Position numbers and translations under genes: made by a program | Notes under the pieces: model-generated | The model's database searches: none | What the model was told of the DNA's origin: nothing | What the model saw: the letters and a program-made list of their open reading frames with translations, nothing else | Shown: positions 28,101 to 35,148 of the stretch, piece after piece | How positions within the stretch are numbered: position 1 is the stretch's first letter | Layout of the letters: each line of letters opens with the position of its first letter | Origin: Bacteroidales bacterium | GTDB lineage: Bacteria; Bacteroidota; Bacteroidia; Bacteroidales; UBA932 | Assembly (NCBI GenBank): GCA_017447815.1 | Contig: JAFSMS010000043.1 | Location: 1 to 48,117 of the forward strand | Direction: 5' to 3' | DNA: 48,117 bases

Positions 28101-31100
28101 GCCGCAGCTCCGACCGGAGTCACGGGATTGACATCAACCCAAAGTTTCATTCTGCAAACCACATTCCTGTCTTCTGGCGCCGCTACTTCCCTGAAGGATG
28201 TGACTTATTACGACGGGTTGGGGTATCCCAATCAGATGAACGCGATGGGGGCCAGCCCGCTTGGGCGAAGCATCGTCACTCCTATCGTCTATGACAACAT
28301 GAGAAGAGGTGATGCAACATCCTACCTTCCGTACACCCTTTCTTCCGCTGCCGCCACATACATCTCGAATCCGTTCTCTGACCAAGCCACTTTCCATTCA
28401 AGCTGGAATCAGGACTCCAGAGCCTTTTCGGTGAAAGAGTATGAGACGTCTTATCTTGGCAGACCAGTATCCTTCCAGAAAGAAGGGACGCAATGGAACA
28501 ATGGTGGAGGGCATAAGATATCGATGTCTTACAGGGGGTATTCCGCTGCCAATGACAATATCATGAAGTTCTCTTTCCTCCCCGGGACTTCGCCCAAGGC
28601 GGTCTATTCTTCCTCCAACCAATACGCCAACGGCGACCTCCAGGTCACGACCACAATTGACGAAGAGGGGGACATGGTCAGTGTTTTCACCGACTCTTGG
28701 GGCAGGGATGTCTGCGTCAGAAAGGTCAACGGTTCCATCAAAGCCGACACCTACAGCGTATATGACCTGCGTGACAGCCTCGTGCTGGTTATCCAGCCGG
28801 AGGGTGCCGCAGCACTTGCCGGCAGAACCAACAGGACCATAACCCTTGTTGACAATGCATCAGCCGCAAACAATGACATCTACAAGGATTACTGCTTCAG
28901 CTGGAACTATGACGGTTGGGGTGGGCTCATCGAAAAACACACTCCCGGTTGCGGAATCGAGGAATACGCCTATGATGCAAGGGGCCGCGAGGTGCTTATG
29001 ACCAACTCCCTGATGAGTCCTTCCGGAACCACCGTCAACAGGCTCCGCTTTACCGTCTATGACAGTTGTGACAGGTTAACGGGAGTCAGATACGTCAACA
29101 GTACTTCCAAACTGGCGGCACTAAGATCTTTGACCAGAGGCTCTACCGCAAGCACCTTGCCCGTTACAATTACGAGCAAATTCACGATCTTGTGTACGGC
29201 CTTGACCAGAGAGTATTTCCCGTTCACTTCTTTTACTTACCCGAGCACCTTTGTGGCGGATGCAAACGTGGTTGCTGCTACCGATGTCAACAAGACCAAG
29301 GTCAGGGGTATGCTCAAAAGCGAGACGGTCTATCCGGCACCCAATGCCGATGGCTCCGCTCCGTCATCGTCCTCTCCCACATTGACAAGGGGTTACCATT
29401 ACGACTCCAAGGGAAGGGCGATACAGGTCATCGAATCTTTCTCCGACAATCATGCTGTCCGGTATTCGACGATGTACAACTTTGCCGGGGATGTCATGGC
29501 AAAGAAGGAAACCCACTCCGGGGCCGTTTCCACTTACATTATCACTACTTACACCCGCGACAACCGAGGCCGGACATTGTCTGCAGCAAGGAATGTCGGA
29601 GGAACGGTCATGGCCCCCGTTACATATGCTTACGATGAACTGGGCAGGCTCCTTTCCATGTCAATCGGGTCTTCTGCATCCCAATCCTTGAAGTATGACA
29701 TCCATAATTGGACATTATCCCTATCCGCTTCCATCAGTGGCTCTCCGGTTTTCAGCGATACGCTACGTTATGCCAGCGCTTTGAAGGAGACCTCCGCGGC
29801 ACGGTTTGACGGCAACATTTCGGAGATTCGGGTCATTCATAACGGCATTTCCGATAACACCTATGCCTATCAATACGATGGTCTGAAGAGACTGACCGGA
29901 GCGAACAGGTACATCGGATCTGCCACCACCAGTTCTGCTACCCGCACGGAAAAGGATATGGCATATGACCGTAACGGCAACCTTACTGCGCTTAAGCGCT
30001 ATGGGGACACCGGTCTCGAGAACAATCTTTCTTTCACTCACTCGGGAAATAGAATGACGGGGCTGTCCGATGCCGGTTCTTCTGGAGGAAACTTCACTTT
30101 TGCCTATGATGCCCTGGGCAATATGACCCAAGACGGCCGAAAAGGTTTGGTTTTCTCGTACAATATTCTTAACTTGCCGAGGGAAGTGACCTCAGGCGCT
30201 TCCGGCTCATTGACATATACCTATCTGTCGGACGGAACCAAGGTGTCGGCCATCAAGTCTGACGGGTCCGGGGAGCGTTACATCGGCTCATTCGTGTATA
30301 CTGTCCCTTCTAGCGGCAGTGAGACCTTGGAAAGCGCAGCCTGGGACGAGGGCCGGATTACCTTTACAAAGTCAGGTTCCACGTACACCAAGACGGACCT
30401 TTGGTTCGTGAGGGACCATTTGGGGAACGTGAGGACGGTGGTGAACATCACTCCAGACCTAAGTGCTCCACTGGTGGTTGAGAGGAATGACTATCTTCCT
30501 TTCGGCACCAGGATAAGCGCCGGCACCGCAGTTCTTGCCTCGAACCGCTTCCGTCTTGGAGGCAAGGAGAGCCAGACCTTCGGCAGCCTTGACCTCGGCA
30601 AAGTGGACTTCGGTGCCAGAATGTATGACCCGTTCGTAGCAGGTTGGACGACCGCGGATCCGATGGCGGCGAAGTATCAGAAACTAAGTCCGTATGCATT
30701 TTGTGATAATAACCCAATTAATATAATCGATGCTCAAGGAGATAGTCTGATATTAGATATTCATGGCGGAATACTTCGTGAAGAAGGAGGTAATAATCAT
30801 GTTTATTATCAAAATGGGAACGACCTTGTATTCATCGGGGAGTTAGGTGGTATGATAAATGTTTCGGTTATTTTTAGTAATCTACTCAAAAAGAATATCG
30901 ATTACGCAGAGAAAATACATAACCCAATGACGTTAATTAATTTGGTTAAGCCAAAAGGTCCTTGGGATTATAAGAATCGGATGGGGACAATATGGGGAAG
31001 AGCTAATTATACAAGAAATACCGAATTCTCTTTTATGGGGACTATTATGAGTCCTGATGACATAGGAAATTTCCATTTCGGCGCCGTTTCGAAAGCAACT

Positions 31101-31310
31101 GGCATGATTCCTGAAGAATTGGGGTTATTCGGTGCCGGGATTGTCCAAGTTCTTTCTGGGACGTCTAGAAAAGAATTTATAAATCTTGTCATCCTGCCAA
31201 ACCCATTATGTGCTGGATTTTATATTCAAGTAAAAAGGCCCTATGGAGATGACCCTAAAGATCAAGAACAAATACTAAAGGGATATGAGTATTACAAAAA
31301 CAAAAGATAA
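25158..31310 (+). CDS. RHS/YD-repeat polymorphic toxin with toxin-44-like tip
   Basis: A 2050-residue exported protein. A Sec signal peptide (residues 1-24, ending GLRAQ) leads into a Bacteroidetes-type N-terminal region (TYSVPIFTYSDPDFTLPISLEYNFDG and similar), then YD repeats across about residues 930-1750, such as YDSNNRLYRILDSDGNPVTQYQYN. The RHS core ends at about 1800-1865 with FGARMYDPFVAGWTTADPM and SPYAFCDNNPINIIDAQG, the cleavage-site motif. The last ~183 residues form the variable tip, in visibly AT-richer DNA. The tip carries KPKGPWDYKN and DDIGNFHFGAVSKATG, which resemble the bacterial toxin 44 family (predicted RNase). The shell would encapsulate the tip for delivery to rival cells. 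The next gene, overlapping by 26 bases, is the expected immunity gene. Confidence 0.88.
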   Translation: MKNYFKKILVATVLGIVSSGLRAQSLEPYNPYSSVSPSVETYSMTKFGGLSPSLYTGAMTYSVPIFTYSDPDFTLPISLEYNFDGFRPSQHSGTIGYGWHLECGGAITREVRGLADDDVYYGPADRPQYGYWWSVQDGFSSVSDTFDSDAYWGTFCNTMSTPTPTPEMARKINPFSQIPIQINAQIQNGTLVILDNKCYDMVPDIYHFSFLGHHGDFMLMSDGSFRVFNSDLSSGEVDIEFLAPTGIRYPGYINTPGFVITLGDGMKYTFGGSVAGIEYSSSYNTASQSTSSLSGSATAFRLVRIEAPNGRYINLNYSYNKQASHRPELYYSLAYSDGFTQASQQYQAYNSVYFSVLESISVGTRQVVSFSYSAKTSDENASTWFDSAYAEAPTTPSGINKAASSLMLTGITVTNEDNDTVENAVFTQSFASSGTPKMFLDTVTTMHGGKHSFDYNVSGVYFPHNDTRSTDHWGWWNGQTAQDIRNIVTFSGSRYNQISGNSKNPSFNKSYAGALTKITYPTGGTTSIEYEGNEAEECLDEEGVIYTPNSGSFAVGGVRVKKLLDKESTTATAKETTYTYDDGFLFHMPRYCMQVPISYICLITGNTSSISFTATAYNSDSNYSVCRDGIIGYGTVTSTSPDGSKTVTLFSSYSGTNADSYQDGGTYDLITKRGVISHNDLIDCGSETGGGVYIAMPISDRKNMRGLPLTVSVYHSNNSLRKKTEYTYSSDVVGLNWIYYNNLDSFVRTPWECKSPLLLTETVKDYTSDGTYRTTVHSFERNTSGQVIKETFSSSNCPGDVIKLYRKYYHESGESGASAALKGAIHSIARTRTSGGTEYLTDGEKYAYSSPSVHIKPSSVTNYAFNTPLGISSSSSALNAITQGTATVTNFQYSTSTYYLTRIDRPGGGWTTCSWNGTHLVSRTDNASGNVTSFTWKDLVGLSSVTYPSGMSETYQYDSNNRLYRILDSDGNPVTQYQYNLAAAPTGVTGLTSTQSFILQTTFLSSGAATSLKDVTYYDGLGYPNQMNAMGASPLGRSIVTPIVYDNMRRGDATSYLPYTLSSAAATYISNPFSDQATFHSSWNQDSRAFSVKEYETSYLGRPVSFQKEGTQWNNGGGHKISMSYRGYSAANDNIMKFSFLPGTSPKAVYSSSNQYANGDLQVTTTIDEEGDMVSVFTDSWGRDVCVRKVNGSIKADTYSVYDLRDSLVLVIQPEGAAALAGRTNRTITLVDNASAANNDIYKDYCFSWNYDGWGGLIEKHTPGCGIEEYAYDARGREVLMTNSLMSPSGTTVNRLRFTVYDSCDRLTGVRYVNSTSKLAALRSLTRGSTASTLPVTITSKFTILCTALTREYFPFTSFTYPSTFVADANVVAATDVNKTKVRGMLKSETVYPAPNADGSAPSSSSPTLTRGYHYDSKGRAIQVIESFSDNHAVRYSTMYNFAGDVMAKKETHSGAVSTYIITTYTRDNRGRTLSAARNVGGTVMAPVTYAYDELGRLLSMSIGSSASQSLKYDIHNWTLSLSASISGSPVFSDTLRYASALKETSAARFDGNISEIRVIHNGISDNTYAYQYDGLKRLTGANRYIGSATTSSATRTEKDMAYDRNGNLTALKRYGDTGLENNLSFTHSGNRMTGLSDAGSSGGNFTFAYDALGNMTQDGRKGLVFSYNILNLPREVTSGASGSLTYTYLSDGTKVSAIKSDGSGERYIGSFVYTVPSSGSETLESAAWDEGRITFTKSGSTYTKTDLWFVRDHLGNVRTVVNITPDLSAPLVVERNDYLPFGTRISAGTAVLASNRFRLGGKESQTFGSLDLGKVDFGARMYDPFVAGWTTADPMAAKYQKLSPYAFCDNNPINIIDAQGDSLILDIHGGILREEGGNNHVYYQNGNDLVFIGELGGMINVSVIFSNLLKKNIDYAEKIHNPMTLINLVKPKGPWDYKNRMGTIWGRANYTRNTEFSFMGTIMSPDDIGNFHFGAVSKATGMIPEELGLFGAGIVQVLSGTSRKEFINLVILPNPLCAGFYIQVKRPYGDDPKDQEQILKGYEYYKNKR

Positions 31311-31626
31311 GAATATAACAATTAGTCGCTTTTTCTACATTGTTATGATTATTGTCTTAGCTTTGGTTTTATTGATTTGGATGCTTGGGCGCACCTTTAT
31401 TGAAACAGAGACAGTGTTGAAAATGAACTACCAGGCGGATAAAATTAAGGTTACGAGAGTATATACTCCTTTTGATAAAACAACTCTTAAGATCAGAATA
31501 AATGGAGATAACCATGTTGTCTCAACGGCAAGAATACCTGAAGGTTTCACTATTAATCAGGATAAGTTTATCATTTATTTTGATAGTAAGAATAATGCGG
31601 ATTCCCTATCTTTCCATCTCCATTAA
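31285..31626 (+). CDS. Small membrane protein, probable immunity protein for the RHS toxin
   Basis: A 113-residue protein with one strong membrane helix (about residues 14-36) and a small beta-rich domain of about 70 residues after it. I do not recognise its family. Its start lies inside the end of the RHS gene (26-base overlap), it is AT-rich like the toxin tip, and it directly follows the tip. That is the standard position of a cognate immunity gene. Membrane location would suit neutralising a toxin as it enters, but this is inference. Confidence 0.7.
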   Translation: MSITKTKDKNITISRFFYIVMIIVLALVLLIWMLGRTFIETETVLKMNYQADKIKVTRVYTPFDKTTLKIRINGDNHVVSTARIPEGFTINQDKFIIYFDSKNNADSLSFHLH

Positions 31627-31669
31627 CAATGCGGTGTCAAGCGTCGTGAGTATTATGAATTAAGCAAGT

Positions 31670-31736
31670 TTGCTGTGGTGGCGCCTAGGTTTCTCTGTCG
31701 CCACCATCTTTTTAATTGCGCACGCCACCACAGCAA
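31670..31736. repeat. Inverted repeat between the first cassette and the RHS remnant
   Basis: TTGCTGTGGTGGCG (31670-31683) and CGCCACCACAGCAA (31723-31736) are perfect 14-bp inverted repeats. A third partial copy, GTCGCCACCA (31697-31706), can pair with the left arm instead. It marks the border between the first immunity gene and foreign DNA. No transposase is near, so it may be a terminator or the scar of an element. Confidence 0.6.
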
Positions 31737-31925
31737 GCATACGAAGAGGTACGCAAAAAAAGAGAATTGTGGTCCAGAGATCGATATTTCTTGCCCGGGG
31801 CCTTAAAACGGGCACGGATACTTGCAAAGTCATTTGACTTCTTCGGATCAATCTCGCGGTATTTTTGCATATCCTGGTCTATCTTCTTTGCATCGCCCGC
31901 CTTAGGACAAACGGCTGAAACAATC
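31712..31925 (-). pseudogene. Unidentified minus-strand coding fragment
   Basis: On the minus strand this stretch reads as a plausible protein C-terminus: KAGDAKKIDQDMQKYREIDP, then KKSNDFASIRARFKAPGKKY and RSLDHNSLFLRTSSYACCGG, ending in a stop at 31712-31714. Its charged, protein-like composition differs from the RHS-derived sequence that abuts it on the opposite strand at about 31930. There is no start and nothing of the rest of the gene. I do not recognise it. It looks like a piece of another gene joined to the RHS remnant by recombination. Confidence 0.4.
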
Positions 31926-31929
31926 CTTG

Positions 31930-32466
31930 GGGACACAGGTATTGGGAATAACCTTTCTTTCACCCGGTCGGGCAACAGGTTGACCGGACTGTCCGATACC
32001 GGTTCTCCGGGAGGGACCTTCACGTTTGCCTATGACGCGCTGGGTAACCTTGCCAGTGATGGTCGCAAAGGTTTGGTTTTCTCCTACAATGTTTGTAACT
32101 TGCTCAGGGAAGTGACCTCGAGCGCTTCCGGCTCATTGACATATACCTATCTGTCGGACGGCACAAACACTGCGCTTCAGTTTAGAAACAGGGATTATTA
32201 TGGTGGCACTCTCAGTGCAGTGGGCGTGCTCCCTTATTTGGGGGAGCTTGCCAAAGTTGGGAGGATTGGAAGAACCGTTAGGGAGAAAGGGGATAAACGT
32301 CCATGATCCCAAGTATGGCAGATGGGTTAATCATTCAAAGCACAATAAAACTGCACAACGTTATAACCAGGATTTTGAACATTTTTTGAAGAGCAATGAG
32401 TTCGTGTCAGAGAAGGATATAGTTAATTATGCAGAATCATTAATGAATAAATATGGCTTGTACTGA
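31930..32466 (+). pseudogene. Orphan RHS core fragment with frameshifted second toxin tip
   Basis: The first part repeats the intact RHS gene at about 30005-30240: LSFTRSGNRLTGLSDTG and then DGRKGLVFSYN and GSLTYTYLSDGT match it closely. The sequence then departs into a different tip (GGTLSAVGVLPYLGELAKVG). At a GGGG run near 32290 the frame shifts by one base; the second frame continues with GINVHDPKYGRWVNHSKHNK and ends at 32466 in AESLMNKYGLY. The HDPKYG...W...H pattern resembles the C-terminal toxin domains that pair with Imm11-type immunity proteins. It has no start or signal peptide, so it is a silent, broken toxin cassette unless recombined back. Its stop overlaps the next gene by 14 bases. 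Confidence 0.75.
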
Positions 32467-33070
32467 TTTCTATCGTTTTCGGAGTCGCGCATATGGAACG
32501 ACTTTTACCGCTAGGCCTGATATCTTTGAAAAGGCACTGAAAGAAGGGAGAAATGATTTTGATCTCCACTGTCACAAGTTTCTTTTCCATGGAGATTATG
32601 AATACTATCGCTTCCCTATTATTTTTCATCAGTATGATGGGAAATACCTCAGAGATTTCCTCGACTTGGGGGATCCTCCTGTTTATCTGGTGTCAAATAG
32701 AGTCATTGAACTTCTTAGAGAGAATACTATAACAGGATGGAAGAACTATCCAATCTCTCTTTTTGATAAAAAAGGGAATGTTATCGAGGGCTATTCTGGC
32801 TTTTCTGTAATTGGAGAAGGAGGAAAATTTACTCAATTTTGGGATTATGGATACATTCCGGAATCAAACAAAAGCTATATCAGACGTCGTGGCATTTATG
32901 ACATAAGTCAATGGGATGGGTCTGATATCTTTTTGGTTCATAATTACATTGTGATTACGGAACGTGTGATGGAATTGATGAAATCAATAAAAGTCACAGC
33001 TGTTGAATATGAAAGGCTCTCTGATGATACTGACATAATAGGTGAGCCTCGATTCTCGCTCAAATTGTGA
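32453..33070 (+). CDS. Imm11-like (DUF1629) immunity protein
   Basis: A 205-residue cytoplasmic protein without membrane segments. The middle has the pattern YLRDFLDLGDPPVYLVSNRVIELLRENTITGWKNYPISLFDKKG, which is the hallmark of Imm11/DUF1629 immunity proteins (a strand, S-x-R-V, then L-x-x-x-x-I-T-G and P-I). The C-terminal half, with SQWDGSDIFLVHNYIVITERVMELMKSIKVTAVEYE, also fits. It overlaps the second toxin tip by 14 bases and would be its antidote. It appears intact although its toxin is broken, as expected if it still protects against kin toxins. Confidence 0.75.
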   Translation: MACTDFYRFRSRAYGTTFTARPDIFEKALKEGRNDFDLHCHKFLFHGDYEYYRFPIIFHQYDGKYLRDFLDLGDPPVYLVSNRVIELLRENTITGWKNYPISLFDKKGNVIEGYSGFSVIGEGGKFTQFWDYGYIPESNKSYIRRRGIYDISQWDGSDIFLVHNYIVITERVMELMKSIKVTAVEYERLSDDTDIIGEPRFSLKL

Positions 33071-33190
33071 AATCATTTAAATGCGGTGGTGGCTGGAGAG
33101 GAAGGATATGATATTGAGTATAACCCTAAATTCGTAGCCTTCTACAAATTCTTGAATAACCTTGTTCCAACCTCGAAAGGCCAAATATAA
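33071..33190 (+). pseudogene. Remnant of a third toxin tip
   Basis: After a stop at 33068-33070 there is a short open stretch with no start codon that reads NHLNAVVAGEEGYDIEYNPK, then FVAFYKFLNNLVPTSKGQI and a stop at 33188-33190. It looks like the last ~40 residues of a protein, not random sequence. The DUF3997-like gene follows 32 bases later, the same tip-then-antidote order seen twice upstream. I do not recognise the toxin family. Confidence 0.5.
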
Positions 33191-33222
33191 TTGCGGATAT
33201 AGTTACATTTATCATTAAAAAG

Positions 33223-33663
33223 ATGAGTGGAAAAACGAAAGTTGTGCTAATTGCCGTCGTATGTATTCTCTTGGTGATGGTGTTTTTGTGTCATACTGTA
33301 TTCAGTACTGCATTACGCGTAGGCATCAGGATGGATGATAGCTTTAGTTTGGGGGATAAGTATCGTTATAGTCGAGATAGCCCGCAAGTGATTGTTGATA
33401 ACGAGAATACTGTAATTGTAGAAGGCTATTTGCTTTCATACGGATTCGATGATAATTTCGTTATTGCGCTTATGCAAGATCATCAGACGAGAGATTCAGT
33501 TTATTGGATTATTACGAAGAAAGATAATGAATGTCTTGCCTTTGCTGATTCAGCATTGTTTCTTGATGCAATGAATGATCATGGAATTAATCTTTCTCTC
33601 AAGGAGTTTCCAAGATATTATAAGAATTTAGGTTCAAGAGAATTATGGCATCGCCGTAAATAA
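33223..33663 (+). CDS. DUF3997-like membrane-anchored protein, candidate immunity
   Basis: A 146-residue protein with an N-terminal membrane helix or uncleaved signal (about residues 5-28). The exported part has YLLSYGFDDNFVIALMQD and later SVYWIITKKDNE, the order of motifs of the DUF3997 family as I know it. That family has no proven function but is often next to polymorphic toxin tips. It stands between two toxin-tip remnants, so I infer it is an orphan immunity gene. The DNA is clearly AT-richer than the core genome. Confidence 0.6.
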   Translation: MSGKTKVVLIAVVCILLVMVFLCHTVFSTALRVGIRMDDSFSLGDKYRYSRDSPQVIVDNENTVIVEGYLLSYGFDDNFVIALMQDHQTRDSVYWIITKKDNECLAFADSALFLDAMNDHGINLSLKEFPRYYKNLGSRELWHRRK

Positions 33664-33667
33664 ATAG

Positions 33668-33745
33668 GAATATCGAAATCCAGATAATTATCACCCACAA
33701 TCTCGTAATTCAAATAGAAGTAGAAAGTATGAGCAAGACCAATAA
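33668..33745 (+). pseudogene. Remnant of a fourth toxin tip
   Basis: A 25-codon stretch without a start, EYRNPDNYHPQSRNSNRSRK then YEQDQ and a stop at 33743-33745. The Arg/Asn/Ser-rich tail is like the basic C-terminal ends of many RHS nuclease tips. It overlaps the start of the ankyrin gene by 17 bases, the same arrangement as the other tip/antidote pairs. It is short, so it could be chance. Confidence 0.4.
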
Positions 33746-34259
33746 TAATGCTTTATGGAATGCTATAACGAAAGATGATTATAATGATTATCTCTCTGCC
33801 ATTTCAGATGCAGACATCAATGAGGAGATCGACTCGGCTAACCTTTTAGAAATTGCCATTTCATATGGCGCAAACGATATTGCTTTAAATCTTATCTCCC
33901 GGGGGATAGATATTAATCATCGTGGCAAGAATGGGATGACACCTCTTCATGTTTGTGCATGGTACTACAATCAATATGATTGTATTGAATTAGCAAAATC
34001 ATTAGTTTCACTGAGCAAGAATATCGATGTGACGGATGATTATGGAAACACCCCACTTTGGTATGCTACTCACTTCTCCTCTTTATTAAAATATAAAGAC
34101 AATCCTTCAAGATATGATCTTGTTAAGCTTCTCGTTTCCAAGGGCGCCGATCCGTTACATCCCAACAAGGTTAATCGTTCACCTTATGACTTTGCGACTA
34201 TTCATGAGGATCCCATATTGCTCCGTTTGCTTGGGATAGATTGTAAAACTGAAGAGTAA
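33729..34259 (+). CDS. Ankyrin-repeat protein, candidate immunity
   Basis: A 176-residue cytoplasmic protein with three to four ankyrin repeats: ISYGANDIALNLISRGIDIN, NGMTPLHVCAWYYNQYDCIE, YGNTPLWYATHF and VKLLVSKGADPLHPNKVNRSPYDFA. Ankyrin proteins are a recognised class of immunity protein in polymorphic toxin loci, where they bind the toxin directly. It is the last gene of the plus-strand array and is followed by a strong terminator. Its assignment as an antidote rests on position. Confidence 0.75.
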   Translation: MSKTNNNALWNAITKDDYNDYLSAISDADINEEIDSANLLEIAISYGANDIALNLISRGIDINHRGKNGMTPLHVCAWYYNQYDCIELAKSLVSLSKNIDVTDDYGNTPLWYATHFSSLLKYKDNPSRYDLVKLLVSKGADPLHPNKVNRSPYDFATIHEDPILLRLLGIDCKTEE

Positions 34260-34281
34260 GTTATAAGCATCTTCTAGATTT

Positions 34282-34320
34282 GCACCGCGATTCCAATATG
34301 GGGGGCGCGGTGCCTTTTTT
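34282..34320 (+). terminator. Intrinsic terminator closing the toxin/immunity array
   Basis: GCACCGCG (34282-34289) pairs with CGCGGTGC (34306-34313) and is followed by a run of T. Just beyond it GGTCAC...GTGACC (34322-34343) forms a second small inverted repeat. Confidence 0.85.
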
Positions 34321-34396
34321 AGGTCACTTGGTCATCGGTGACCAGGGTCTGGTCTGCAATTTAAGGAATGAAAATCTTATTCTCTGGTGAAATGAT

Positions 34397-34948
34397 TTAA
34401 AAATGTTTCCATTTTTCAGGCTGCCTATTAAAAGAAGATATGTCTTTTTTTTGGTACTTTCTCAAATCTTCTTTACAAAATAGATAAACGGTTCCGGCTT
34501 CGTTATCATTTACAACTCCGCCTACAATTTCGGGGAGATCAGAATAGCGATAGTCTATGTTGTTGTATTTCTCTAAAACTTCAAACAAATCCTTTGATAC
34601 TGTTTGCGAAGGATCGTTCCAATAAAATAACTTCCCTTCCACTTCGATAAAACTTGTCGGGAAAAATGGATCATAAGACCCTATTCGAGTATTTAATGAA
34701 GGGCGCGCATCGTCATCTGCTACTTTAATTGTCACCATGATAGCACTATCCGATAGTTGATCAGAAAACAATACCATAAACACACTATCCTTGCTGCTCC
34801 ATTTGGAAGTATTCACAAAATCCAAAATGGCATTAGTTATCGCCGCGTTTGAGCCTCCCTGACGAAGCAGCGAGTTGTTCCATTTATTGATGGAACAACT
34901 CGCTGCTCCTAAAAAGAGTAGAAGGCACAAAAAAGTATATGTTTTCAT
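34397..34948 (-). CDS. Lipoprotein of unknown function
   Basis: A 183-residue protein with a clear lipoprotein signal (MKTYTFLCLLLFLGAASC, Cys at residue 18). An in-frame Met three codons earlier (34957) is an equally possible start. The mature domain alternates strands and helices (DSAIMVTIKVADDDARPSLN, FIEVEGKLFYWND, GTVYLFCKEDL) and I do not recognise it. It is AT-rich like the toxin array. A short coding remnant on the same strand ends 25 bases upstream, so this may be an immunity lipoprotein of a cassette in the opposite direction. Confidence 0.7.
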   Translation of the reverse strand: MKTYTFLCLLLFLGAASCSINKWNNSLLRQGGSNAAITNAILDFVNTSKWSSKDSVFMVLFSDQLSDSAIMVTIKVADDDARPSLNTRIGSYDPFFPTSFIEVEGKLFYWNDPSQTVSKDLFEVLEKYNNIDYRYSDLPEIVGGVVNDNEAGTVYLFCKEDLRKYQKKDISSFNRQPEKWKHF

Positions 34949-34972
34949 CTCTTTCATAAAACAGTATCTGAA

Positions 34973-35107
34973 TTAATATTCGATAGGAGGATAACCTCTA
35001 GTCAATATGACAATTATGCTGTATGTCACCTCGGTCGTCACTCCTACCGGAAGGTTGTAATCTATTACTATCGGCAAAGAGAGAAAGATGTGTGTGAAAA
35101 ACCACAT
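34973..35107 (-). CDS. Possible 44-residue small protein or coding remnant
   Basis: The 191-base gap between the lipoprotein and the glycosidase has a 44-codon open frame on the minus strand: MWFFTHIFLSLPIVIDYNLP, then VGVTTEVTYSIIVILTRGYP and PIEY. It could encode a small two-helix membrane protein, but the second half also looks like a tail cut from a larger protein. No promoter is evident. Its stop lies 25 bases from the lipoprotein start. Confidence 0.25.
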   Translation of the reverse strand: MWFFTHIFLSLPIVIDYNLPVGVTTEVTYSIIVILTRGYPPIEY

Positions 35108-35148
35108 GAAAACTTACCTCATAGGGCATGACCCCCGCGAAGGAATCG

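Noticed and set aside
31670-31736. Insertion sequence ends
   Set aside because: The inverted repeat encloses only 39 bases and there is no transposase in the accessory block.
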